DNA from: CAZXFH01 sp964640055 | Lineage (GTDB): Bacteria; Fidelibacterota; UBA2242; JAFGTP01 | Length of the DNA stretch: 64,000 bases | Assembly: GCA_964640055.1 (NCBI GenBank) | Contig: CAZXFH010000004.1 | Location: 1 to 64,000 of the forward strand | Reading direction: 5' to 3' | Shown here: piece after piece, positions 36,096 through 44,531 of the stretch | How positions within the stretch are numbered: the first letter of the stretch is position 1 | Layout: every line of letters starts with the position of its first letter | Program-made: the position numbers and the translations under genes | The notes under the pieces: generated by a model | The model's database searches: none | What the model was told of the DNA's origin: nothing | The model's input: the letters and a program-made list of their open reading frames with translations, nothing else

Positions 36096-36926
36096 ATGCA
36101 CACCTTAAAAAAGAGTTTTATCGGCCCCATCATCCTGGCTCTCTGGTGTGGTCTGCCCCAAGCCGCCCAGCTGGACACGCTCACTATTCCCAGTCCAGCC
36201 ATGCAGCTGAATTTGTCCGCTGTAGTGGTAGTCCCGGAGCGCTATTTCGAACATTCCGAACCCTTTCCGGTGGTCTACCTGTTGCACGGCTGGTCCGGAA
36301 GTTATCGGGACTGGAGTCAGCACATGAACCTGCGGCCCCTGGCGGACCGCTATCAATTCATTATCCTCTGCCCGGACGGCGGCTATGCAGGCTGGTATCT
36401 GGACAGTCCCCGACAGGCCGACTCCCAGTATAATACTTACATCGCCAAAGAGGTGGTGGCCTATATGGATACGCACTACCGCACCATTGCAGACAGCAGC
36501 GGCCGTTTTATCTGCGGATTGAGTATGGGCGGCCACGGCGCGCTCACCTTGCTCTGCAAACATCCCGATACTTATATCGCAGCTGGCAGTATGAGTGGCG
36601 TGATGGAATTAACAGATTCCAGTAAAAAATTCGGCCTGGTGCAGCTGCTCGGGGATTATGAATCCCATTCGCAGCGCTGGCAGGCCCATTCCGCGCTTTT
36701 CTTGATCGAAGAATTGGTGGGCAAACACCGTGGCATTATCCTGGACTGTGGCATCGATGACTTTCTGATTACCAGCAACCGGCAGCTGCATCAAAAAATG
36801 ATGAGTCTGGGCCTGGCACATGACTATTACGAGCGGCCCGGTGGTCACGGCTGGGATTACTGGACCAATGCCGTGGCCTATCACCTGCTGTATTTTAGTA
36901 AATTCCGCCAACAGCAAAAACCATGA
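36096..36926 (+). CDS. Exported FrmB/esterase D-like alpha/beta hydrolase
   Basis: ATG 36096 is chosen for AAGGATGGTC upstream; it opens into a signal peptide (MHTLKKSFIGPIILALWCGL, cleavage near AAQ). The 276-residue protein has VVYLLHGWSGSYRDW, FIILCPDGGYAGWY, the nucleophile elbow GLSMGGHGALTL (Ser), and a late GGHGWDYW (His), giving a Ser-Asp-His triad. These esterases cleave acyl-sugar or small acyl esters; an S-formylglutathione role is unlikely for an exported copy. It follows the amidohydrolase gene. Confidence 0.87.
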   Translation: MHTLKKSFIGPIILALWCGLPQAAQLDTLTIPSPAMQLNLSAVVVVPERYFEHSEPFPVVYLLHGWSGSYRDWSQHMNLRPLADRYQFIILCPDGGYAGWYLDSPRQADSQYNTYIAKEVVAYMDTHYRTIADSSGRFICGLSMGGHGALTLLCKHPDTYIAAGSMSGVMELTDSSKKFGLVQLLGDYESHSQRWQAHSALFLIEELVGKHRGIILDCGIDDFLITSNRQLHQKMMSLGLAHDYYERPGGHGWDYWTNAVAYHLLYFSKFRQQQKP

Positions 36927-37032
36927 AGCGCCAATTTAGCGCTATGTAAAAAAGGTATTAATCCCTTAATTTCTGCAGGATCAGCCGGTTTATTTAAAAT
37001 TTATCATTTAAAGCCAATAGTTGAACGATAGT

Positions 37033-37518
37033 ATGATACAAAAAATATTTCAAAAAGGAACGGAGCAGGTAAAACAGCGACAGTTTAAGAAGGCGCGGGA
37101 GAACTTCAGCCGGGTGATCGAGCACGATCCCGAGGCGCTGTCGGCTTACCTGCACCGGGCCAACTGTCACCTGCATTTGAAAGACTATCAGGCGGCTGTA
37201 GCAGACCTGAGCAAAGCAATCGATCTGGATCCGATTTCGGAAGCCTATTACTATAACCGGGCCGCCGCTTATGTTAATCTGCAGCAATACGAGGCTGCAA
37301 TTGAAGATTATACCGTGGCCGTGCATTTAAATCCGGAATATGCCAACGCTTTTTACAACCGCGGATCGGTTTATCTGAAGCAGGAACAGCATGAAAAGGC
37401 GATTCAGGATTTCAGGCAGGCGGCCAGGCTGGGCAATGAATACGCCCGGAAGCTGTTGCAATATTTTGAAGCCAAAGGGCGGGAGATCAACCAAAAACCA
37501 GAGGATGAGTCTGCTTGA
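37033..37518 (+). CDS. TPR-repeat protein
   Basis: The start is placed at ATG 37033; the frame also has a TTG at 37021. Four tetratricopeptide units cover residues ~10-140, with the usual A...Y..RA.....L..Y..A..D...A pattern (AYLHRANCHLHLKDYQAAV, YYYNRAAAYVNLQQYEAAI, AFYNRGSVYLKQEQHEKAI). It lacks a signal peptide, so it is probably a cytoplasmic protein-interaction module. The partner is unknown. It precedes the nucleoside transporter gene by 57 bases on the same strand. Confidence 0.88.
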   Translation: MIQKIFQKGTEQVKQRQFKKARENFSRVIEHDPEALSAYLHRANCHLHLKDYQAAVADLSKAIDLDPISEAYYYNRAAAYVNLQQYEAAIEDYTVAVHLNPEYANAFYNRGSVYLKQEQHEKAIQDFRQAARLGNEYARKLLQYFEAKGREINQKPEDESA

Positions 37519-37575
37519 TATGGCCCGGTCACCGCTGGCCCGTCCATCACTAATTCTAAACACAAGCGAGGAATC

Positions 37576-39210
37576 ATGAGATTTACAGGCATTTTGGGAA
37601 TGCTGGTCTTATTGGGCATAGCGGTATTGCTTTCCAATAACCGCCGCCGCATCCGGCCGCGGGTGGTATTGTGGGGGCTGGGCCTGCAAATACTGTTTGC
37701 CACCATTATTCTGGGCAAAGGATTCCTGTCCTATGCCGCCATGTTGATATTTATACTCCTGATTCTGCTCTACCTGCATAAAGACTATATCAATTTTCCG
37801 GTGCAGCGTAAAAACCAGATTCTGCGGGCTGGCCTGGTGGTGCTGGCTGTTCTGGCCGGCAGTGCGGTTCTGCTGTTGATCGCCCGGATAAACCTGTTAG
37901 GCTGGCTCTTCTGGTTATTCGTGCTGGCTCTGGTGATCAAAGCCATACTGCGTTTTAGCCCTTTTCAGAAAAGCATTGTTTCCGCGATCTTAACGAGTGG
38001 CTATGTCTGGATTGTAACTCAGCAACTGACCGGCAAAAAAATATTTGCCCTGATCAGTCAAAAGGTGGAACGCTTTCTGAGCCTGGCCGATCTGGGCGCG
38101 GAATTTTTGTTCGGCAACCTGGCCCTGAAGGAATTTTTCTTCACCAATACCGAGGGCTGGCCCGGCTTCGGTTACCAATTTGCCTTTACAGTTTTACCCG
38201 TCATCATTTTCTTTGCCTCCTTTATGGCCATTCTCTATCATCTGGGCATCATGCAAAAAGTGATCAAGGCTATGGCGCGCTTCATGCAATGGACCATGGG
38301 CACCAGCGGAGCGGAAACCCTCTCCTGTACAGCAAATATTTTTGTGGGGCAGACCGAAGCACCGCTCCTGATCCGGCCCTTTCTGGATCAAATGACCCCA
38401 TCGGAGCTGCTGACAATCATGGTTGGTGGATTTGCCACCATTGCCGGCGGCGTTCTGGCCGGCTATATTGCCATGGGGATCGATGCCGGTCATCTGATCG
38501 CGGCCAGTGTGATGTCAGCTCCGGCCGCCCTGGTCGTTGCCAAGATCATTTTTCCAGAGACAAAGGTCTCCCAAACCGCTGGCGAAGTGGAAATTCCCTC
38601 CGATATTATTAAATCCAGTAATCTGCTGGATGCCGCCTCCCATGGCGTGACCGACGGACTCAAGCTGGCTGCCAATGTGGCTGCCATGTTGATCGCTTTC
38701 ATCGCGCTGATCGGATTTGCCGATCTGCTGCTCTCTTTTGCGGACCGGCTGATCGATGGGAAACTACTGCACGGGACCTTTCAGAAATACGCCACCCAAA
38801 GCAGTATGTCTCCGGTACATGGGGAATACATCGGCATTTTCCCGGGCAGTATCAAGACCCTGTTCGGTAATCTACTGCGTCCCCTGGCCTGGGTGATGGG
38901 CGTTTCCTGGCAATATGCCGATGAAGTGGGCAATCTGTTGGGCGTAAAACTGGCCTTGACCGAATTCGTGGCCTATGGTTCTCTGGCCGATCTGATCGCC
39001 AAAGATGTGCTCAGTGAAAAGGCTACGGTGATCACTACCTATGCCCTATGCGGATTTGCCAATTTTGCGTCAATTGGCATTCAGATCGGCGGCATCAGCG
39101 CCCTGGCGCCACACCGGCGCTCAGATCTTTCCAAAGTTGCGCTAAAAGCCATGTTCGGCGGAGCGATCGCCTCCTGGCTTACGGCTACCATTGCCGGTAT
39201 CTTGTTATAG
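37576..39210 (+). CDS. Concentrative nucleoside transporter (NupC/CNT family)
   Basis: 544 residues with about ten hydrophobic helices. The CNT hallmark region is GTSGAETLSCTANIFVGQTE, then APLLIRPFLDQMTPSEL, GGFATIAGGVLAGYIAMG and a later FAKDVLS-like end with GFANFASIGIQIGG. This family uses Na+ or H+ to bring nucleosides in. GAGG stands before ATG 37576. The N-terminal ~130 residues add extra helices before the core. The upstream SsnA-like amidohydrolase would fit nucleobase salvage, but the two are not adjacent. Confidence 0.92.
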   Translation: MRFTGILGMLVLLGIAVLLSNNRRRIRPRVVLWGLGLQILFATIILGKGFLSYAAMLIFILLILLYLHKDYINFPVQRKNQILRAGLVVLAVLAGSAVLLLIARINLLGWLFWLFVLALVIKAILRFSPFQKSIVSAILTSGYVWIVTQQLTGKKIFALISQKVERFLSLADLGAEFLFGNLALKEFFFTNTEGWPGFGYQFAFTVLPVIIFFASFMAILYHLGIMQKVIKAMARFMQWTMGTSGAETLSCTANIFVGQTEAPLLIRPFLDQMTPSELLTIMVGGFATIAGGVLAGYIAMGIDAGHLIAASVMSAPAALVVAKIIFPETKVSQTAGEVEIPSDIIKSSNLLDAASHGVTDGLKLAANVAAMLIAFIALIGFADLLLSFADRLIDGKLLHGTFQKYATQSSMSPVHGEYIGIFPGSIKTLFGNLLRPLAWVMGVSWQYADEVGNLLGVKLALTEFVAYGSLADLIAKDVLSEKATVITTYALCGFANFASIGIQIGGISALAPHRRSDLSKVALKAMFGGAIASWLTATIAGILL

Positions 39211-39353
39211 AAAGGCAAATGGTTGGCAGACCCTATGATCAGCCTGTTGTCGCGGTGCATAAAATTTGTGTTCAAATTCACCGATAAGTATTATAATTTA
39301 GCGGAAAAGAGGTATCCGCAGAAGTTGGAAAGCAAGTTAACAGGAGCATGGTA

Positions 39354-40004
39354 ATGAAAATAATTCTTTTAGGCCCACCGGGAGTAGGCAAGGGGACCCA
39401 AGCCCAACAAATTGCCCGGGACTACACAGCTAAGCACATTTCGACCGGCGACATCCTGCGAGACGCCATAAAAAAGGAAACCCAGCTGGGCCGGAAAGCC
39501 AAAGAGTATATGGATAAGGGCGAATTAGTCCCCGACGAAATCATGCTGGGGTTGATTGAAGAAACACTGTTCGGCGGACATCCCAAGGCTAACTATATCC
39601 TGGATGGATTTCCCCGCACTCTGCCTCAGGCCGAGGGGTTGACAGCGCTGTTCAGGAAACACAATACTGAAATTGACCGGGTTATTCTGTTAGAAGCGGA
39701 TCAGGATGAAATTGTTTCCCGGCTCTCCGCCCGAAGGGTATGTGCAAACTGCCAGGCGGTCTATAATCTGCATACCAATCCGCCCCAACAGGACGGGATC
39801 TGCGATCAGTGCGGGGGCAGGCTGGTTCAGCGCAAAGATGATCAAAAGGAAACGATCTTGAAACGGCTTAAAGTCTATGCCGAGCAAACAGCTCCATTGA
39901 TTGATTATTACCGGGATAAAGGTAAATTGGACCCGGTTGACGCCAGCGGCTCACCGGATGAAGTCTATACCAAGCTGAAAAAAATTCTGGGTAAAATATC
40001 ATGA
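39354..40004 (+). CDS. adk: Adenylate kinase
   Basis: ATG 39354 is chosen for CAGGAG seven bases upstream; a nearer ATG at 39348 is too close. 216 residues with the P-loop GPPGVGKGTQAQQ, STGDILRDAI, LDGFPRTLPQA, and a long LID containing C-x2-C ... C-x2-C (RRVCANCQAVY and ICDQCGG). This zinc-type LID is usual in Gram-positives and many other phyla. It catalyses ATP + AMP to 2 ADP. The stop overlaps the coaE start by four bases (ATGA), so the two genes are coupled. Confidence 0.97.
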   Translation: MKIILLGPPGVGKGTQAQQIARDYTAKHISTGDILRDAIKKETQLGRKAKEYMDKGELVPDEIMLGLIEETLFGGHPKANYILDGFPRTLPQAEGLTALFRKHNTEIDRVILLEADQDEIVSRLSARRVCANCQAVYNLHTNPPQQDGICDQCGGRLVQRKDDQKETILKRLKVYAEQTAPLIDYYRDKGKLDPVDASGSPDEVYTKLKKILGKIS

Positions 40005-40591
40005 TGGTAACCTTGGGAGTGACCGGCGGTCTTGGCTCCGGTAAAACCACCGCCTGTCAATTCTTAGCCGACCGGGGCGCTTATATTTTCAATGCTGATC
40101 AGGTGGCTAAAAAAATCCTGCTGGAAAACGAAACAGTTCAGGAAGAGATCGAAGATGAATTTGGCACCCGTATTAAAAAAAGCGGACAGGTAGACACCCA
40201 AAAACTGGCCCGCATTGCCTTTGCCAGTGAAGAAGACCAGACCACGCTGAATAATATTCTGCATCCGCTGGTGATTGAAAATTATTTAACGCAAGTGGAC
40301 AAAGAAAAGGGGGATTATCCCCTCTTTGTGGTAGATGCCCCCTTAATCTTTGAATCCGGTTTCGACAGTCATCTGGATTATACTGCTCTGATCTACACCA
40401 AATACAAGATCAGACTGAGCCGGGCGATCCAGCGCGGTACCTTGTCACGGGAACAGATCCTAAAGCGCATGGCATTACAAATGCCCGAGAAAGAGAAACG
40501 CCAGTTGGCGAATTATGTCATCGAAAACAACAAATCAATGGCTGCCCTGAAACAAAAAATGCAGCAGCTCTACGATGAGCTCGTTAGCTGA
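40001..40591 (+). CDS. coaE: Dephospho-CoA kinase
   Basis: 196 residues with the P-loop GVTGGLGSGKTTACQF, NADQVAKKIL and a DAPLIFESG segment that matches the family. It phosphorylates the 3'-hydroxyl of dephospho-CoA, the last step of CoA synthesis. Start ATG 40001 overlaps the adk stop. The order adk-coaE places it in a house-keeping operon; a fibronectin-rich secreted protein gene follows after 49 bases. Confidence 0.95.
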   Translation: MMVTLGVTGGLGSGKTTACQFLADRGAYIFNADQVAKKILLENETVQEEIEDEFGTRIKKSGQVDTQKLARIAFASEEDQTTLNNILHPLVIENYLTQVDKEKGDYPLFVVDAPLIFESGFDSHLDYTALIYTKYKIRLSRAIQRGTLSREQILKRMALQMPEKEKRQLANYVIENNKSMAALKQKMQQLYDELVS

Positions 40592-40640
40592 CACAGGGAT
40601 TGTTAAACAGCACAGAGCAGCCAACAAATTAACAGGTTAA

Positions 40641-43600
40641 ATGCGACCAAACCGGGGTAGGGTAACTAAACTTGTATTGGGATTAATACTAAGCGGCCTG
40701 CTACTCAGCAGGGACGGCAAAGCACAGGACCTGTTTAAAATTGACCGCCTGAAATTGGTTGGCGAATCCATGCTTAACCAAGTTGTTGATCACCGCTTAA
40801 ATATACGCTGGCATTATTCCCACAGGGCAGCTACCTATAATGTGGAAATAAAAATCTACCAGGAAACCGATGCTGACCAGGATACCCTGATCTGGCAAAA
40901 AGAACTGACCGAACTGACCGAGACCACTTTCCAGATCGTCAATTTCGGTTTACTGCAGGACGGAAACACTTATCGCCTGGCAATCCGCGCCCGCCATCCG
41001 CGACTGGACTGGTCGCCATGGCGTCACCTGCAATTTACCATGAACAGTCCACCACGTGAGGTTGCTTTTTACTCATCGCCGGACACAATTTTCAGCGGGG
41101 ATCAAATTGACTTCCGGTTAATACCTGCCGGAGATGCCCAGATCGCCACCACAGACATTATTTACGAATTCAAAATAAGCTCTGATTCCATGGGCGCTGA
41201 AATCATCAAATCAGATTTGTGTTCGGGGCAGCTGCGGGCTCCGGATACGCTTTCATTATCTTTTCCTAATGATTTATCCGATAATAAGCGCTATTTCGCC
41301 TTTGTCCGGGCCTATGATCAGGTCGAATATTCCCCATGGTCGGAAGCCCTGGCTTTCAGAGTCAATCGCCGGGAAGAACCCCCGGAAGGCTTACGGTTAC
41401 ATGCCAAAGGCGAGCTGGGTGTTGTTGGGGATTATCCCCTCCTGCGCTGGTCGGCGGCCCGGGACCCGGAAGCCCCAATTGGCGGAGGGATCGTTGAATA
41501 CCGGGTTTATATAGCCGCGGACAGTCAGTTCCACCATATCCGGGAAACGATCCAACTATCGCCTCAGACTCTGACTTATCAGCCCCATAATATCCGCAAC
41601 CATTGTAAATACTTCTGGCGGGTAATTGCACGTGATAAAGCTGGGCGTGAAACCGTCAGCTCCCACACGGGTCATTTCGTGCTCAACACCGGGAACATCC
41701 CGCCACCGGCCCCAATTCTGATTGCTCCTAAAGACCAACATATTCTGCAACCCCGGGATTTTCTCAGCTGGCAACAACCATCGGATGAGCAACCGTGCGA
41801 CCGGCTCGGATTCCGGGTCTTGATCACCGACTCCCAAGGCATTGATACGCTGGTTAGCCATTACCTGTCTGACACCTTGGTAGCAGCAGCCCAAAAGATC
41901 CCCATGCCGGGATTTATGATTACCTATGATAACCGGTTTCGCCTGCGGCTGGAACAGCTGGATGCTCTGAGCCAACTTTCTGATGCTCAGTTCTATCAAT
42001 TCCAGGTAGCCGTTTTTGACAACTGGGGGGATACCACTTTTTCCGACTGGCAGAACGCCACATTTCAATATGACGACAATATTAATCAGCCACCCCAAGC
42101 CCCCACCAAGGGCTTTGCACCAGACGGAATCATCGTGAATACTTATCAACCCTGCTTCAGCTGGCACCCCGGGTTTGATGCGGATGTGGGTGATCGCTTG
42201 CGCTATGAGATTATACTCAGCCGGGATAAAAATTTCCAAAGCCGCACGCACATCCGCATGGAAACCAAATACGGACAGAACGGAATCACCATGCAAACCC
42301 CCTTGCTGGAAAACTCACGCTACTTTTGGAAAGTCCGTTCCCTGGACCTCTATGATAAGGCCTCCCCCTGGTCGCGGGTCAATTATTTCTGGATCAATAC
42401 GATTAATGAAGCCCCCAACGGGCCGGTCGAGCCCCTGCGTCCGCCAAGTTTAACTGAAGTCGCACCCGACGATTATTTCTGGTGGCTGCCGGTCACAGAT
42501 CCCGATCCCGGCGATCAGGTTCGGTATCATCTGGAAATCGCGACCCGGCCCCATTTCAAAGATCCGCTCATTCAACATACACTTGACACACTGTTCCGCG
42601 CCGCCACAGAGCAAGCGGATAAATCACTGCCAGCCCATTCGGTGGGCCTCATCCTGAAAAACATCCCGCAGCTGGACCGCTTACAGGACAATCAGCTCTA
42701 TTACTGGCGCATTCTGGCCCGGGACAATAACGGTCTGCAAAGTCCGGGCCCCCGCCGGCCACCACGCATCGCCTATAACTCCCAAAATGACCCTCCTCTA
42801 CCGGTAACCCGTGGATTCCATCCCGCCAACGGTGCCATCATCAACAGCCAACAACCCACGATCCAATGGACGGCAGTCAACGATCCGGATTTCCGGGACT
42901 TTACTTATCGCCTGACCTATGATCTGCAATTGTCCTTATCAGCAAATTTCGAGTCGGATTCACTCAGGTCCTATCAAACGTCACCCGGAGAAAGCAGACT
43001 GAAAATCCCGGAGCCTCTGACGGAAAATAAATCCTGGTATTACCGGGTGCGGGCAATGGATGAACACGGCGCTGCATCCGACTGGTCCCTCCCCCAGCAC
43101 TTGATCATCAATGCGTTCAACGAGCCCCCTTATACAGTCAGCGAAGGGTTTTTACCCAAGGATTCAATGCTGGTGGATGTGCTGACGCCAGTGCTCAGCT
43201 GGCATACGGTTTCCGATCCCGATCCGGCACAGGATGAGCATGACATTCATTATCTGATCCGCTATGTGCCCGCTGAATACCTGGGAACCAGTAAGGAGCA
43301 TAAAAAAAGCAAGGTTGTAAAAAGCAAACATCACGTGAACAGTCTACGGTTACCGCCGCTCGCAGAAAATATATATTACGCTTATCAGATCGCTGCTCAG
43401 GATCCGGACGGCGAACGGGCTCCTTGGTCGGACTGGCACATTTTCGGGGTCAATAGTATTGACGAGGCGCCGCGCTCCTTCAGCCTGCTCTATCCCACCT
43501 ATCAAAGCGACTCAGTGGCGGTGAGCACAGCCTTTAGCTGGCAAAACACCCGGGATGCGGATCCGGGCAATTATATCAACTATACACTCTATTACAGTGC

Positions 43601-44108
43601 TGATAGCTTATTTCATTCTGCTGTCGAGAAAATCGATCTGGAGGCTCCCCGTGGAGATACGGTGGTCTTTCAGCCGATGCACCCTCTGCAGCCAGCCAGA
43701 AAATATTTCTGGAAAGTGGCAGCCAAAGACAACACCGGCTTGATCCGCTGGGGATCGAATTCAGATCAACACCCCTTTGTCTTCCGCACTCAGGGCTTTC
43801 AACGGGCATTGGGTAAGCCGGCCGGGGCGAACCGCTTTTACCTCTACCAGAACTCCCCCAACCCCTTCAATGAAATCACCCGTATCCGCTATGAAGTGGC
43901 CGAATACAGTAATATATCAATGACTATCTATAATGTATTGGGAAAGAAGATCAAAACCCTGACCTCGGCCCCCCATAGCGCCGGCACCCACGAAACCTAC
44001 TGGGACGGTACAGATATGTATGGCAACCGTGTGCCAGGAGGAATGTACCTGTGTCAGATGAGGGCCAAGGATTACATCACCCATCGCAAGGTTGTTTTAT
44101 TACGCTGA
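40641..44108 (+). CDS. Large secreted protein with repeated fibronectin-III-like domains and sorting domain
   Basis: 1155 residues. A signal peptide (KLVLGLILSGLLLSRDGKAQ) precedes about eight to nine beta-sandwich repeats. They share features such as FxW....D....G....Y.....S, YFWKVRALD-like ends (YFWRVIARDKAG, YFWKVRSLDLYD, YYWRILARDNNG, YYRVRAMDEHG, YFWKVAAKDNTG), and NEAPxPV linkers. This is a fibronectin-III-like array. The C-terminus, from YQNSPNPFNEITRIRYEV through YNVLGKKIKTL and GGMYLCQM, is a Por/FlgD-like sorting domain, so it is predicted to be surface-attached. No enzymatic motif was seen; adhesion or a matrix role is inferred. Confidence 0.85.
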   Translation: MRPNRGRVTKLVLGLILSGLLLSRDGKAQDLFKIDRLKLVGESMLNQVVDHRLNIRWHYSHRAATYNVEIKIYQETDADQDTLIWQKELTELTETTFQIVNFGLLQDGNTYRLAIRARHPRLDWSPWRHLQFTMNSPPREVAFYSSPDTIFSGDQIDFRLIPAGDAQIATTDIIYEFKISSDSMGAEIIKSDLCSGQLRAPDTLSLSFPNDLSDNKRYFAFVRAYDQVEYSPWSEALAFRVNRREEPPEGLRLHAKGELGVVGDYPLLRWSAARDPEAPIGGGIVEYRVYIAADSQFHHIRETIQLSPQTLTYQPHNIRNHCKYFWRVIARDKAGRETVSSHTGHFVLNTGNIPPPAPILIAPKDQHILQPRDFLSWQQPSDEQPCDRLGFRVLITDSQGIDTLVSHYLSDTLVAAAQKIPMPGFMITYDNRFRLRLEQLDALSQLSDAQFYQFQVAVFDNWGDTTFSDWQNATFQYDDNINQPPQAPTKGFAPDGIIVNTYQPCFSWHPGFDADVGDRLRYEIILSRDKNFQSRTHIRMETKYGQNGITMQTPLLENSRYFWKVRSLDLYDKASPWSRVNYFWINTINEAPNGPVEPLRPPSLTEVAPDDYFWWLPVTDPDPGDQVRYHLEIATRPHFKDPLIQHTLDTLFRAATEQADKSLPAHSVGLILKNIPQLDRLQDNQLYYWRILARDNNGLQSPGPRRPPRIAYNSQNDPPLPVTRGFHPANGAIINSQQPTIQWTAVNDPDFRDFTYRLTYDLQLSLSANFESDSLRSYQTSPGESRLKIPEPLTENKSWYYRVRAMDEHGAASDWSLPQHLIINAFNEPPYTVSEGFLPKDSMLVDVLTPVLSWHTVSDPDPAQDEHDIHYLIRYVPAEYLGTSKEHKKSKVVKSKHHVNSLRLPPLAENIYYAYQIAAQDPDGERAPWSDWHIFGVNSIDEAPRSFSLLYPTYQSDSVAVSTAFSWQNTRDADPGNYINYTLYYSADSLFHSAVEKIDLEAPRGDTVVFQPMHPLQPARKYFWKVAAKDNTGLIRWGSNSDQHPFVFRTQGFQRALGKPAGANRFYLYQNSPNPFNEITRIRYEVAEYSNISMTIYNVLGKKIKTLTSAPHSAGTHETYWDGTDMYGNRVPGGMYLCQMRAKDYITHRKVVLLR

Positions 44109-44269
44109 AACGGTTCAGAGGTCCACTGTTGAAATAAGGCGCGGAGGTCGGCAAACAGCCGGCTGTTTTGGGCGCTAGCCTTTAAATATTTTTCTTGCTA
44201 ATTCCCACCTGAGTATTTATAATAAGACTCACGCTAAAATTGGAATAAAGCTAAAAACAGGAGGATTGT

Positions 44270-44512
44270 ATGGAAACCAAAGAGGTTGAAGCCAAAGTCA
44301 AGAAGGTGATCTCAGAAGTATTAAAGATCGATGATTCTGAAATAACCAATGATGCCAACTTTATTTTCGATCTGGGTGCTGATTCGGCTCAAAGCTTAGA
44401 GTTGGTCGCGGCTTTTGAAGAAGAGTTTGACATTGAAATGGATGAAGATAAGGCACTGGAGATACAGAATGTTTCCGATGCAGTGGAATTTATCAACGAG
44501 TATCTGGATTAA
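44270..44512 (+). CDS. Acyl carrier protein
   Basis: 80 residues, strongly acidic, with GGAGGATTGT before ATG 44270. The phosphopantetheine site is GADSAQSLEL with Ser39; the usual DSL is DSA here. The layout (helix 1 to the Ser site, acidic helix 2 EEEFDIEMDEDKALEIQ, then NVSDAVEFI) is that of an ACP. It lacks a surrounding fatty-acid-synthesis operon and is directly followed by an ADP-forming acyl-CoA synthetase, so a special acyl pathway is possible but not shown. Confidence 0.9.
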   Translation: METKEVEAKVKKVISEVLKIDDSEITNDANFIFDLGADSAQSLELVAAFEEEFDIEMDEDKALEIQNVSDAVEFINEYLD

Positions 44513-44531
44513 ATAAAGGAGAACCTAACCC

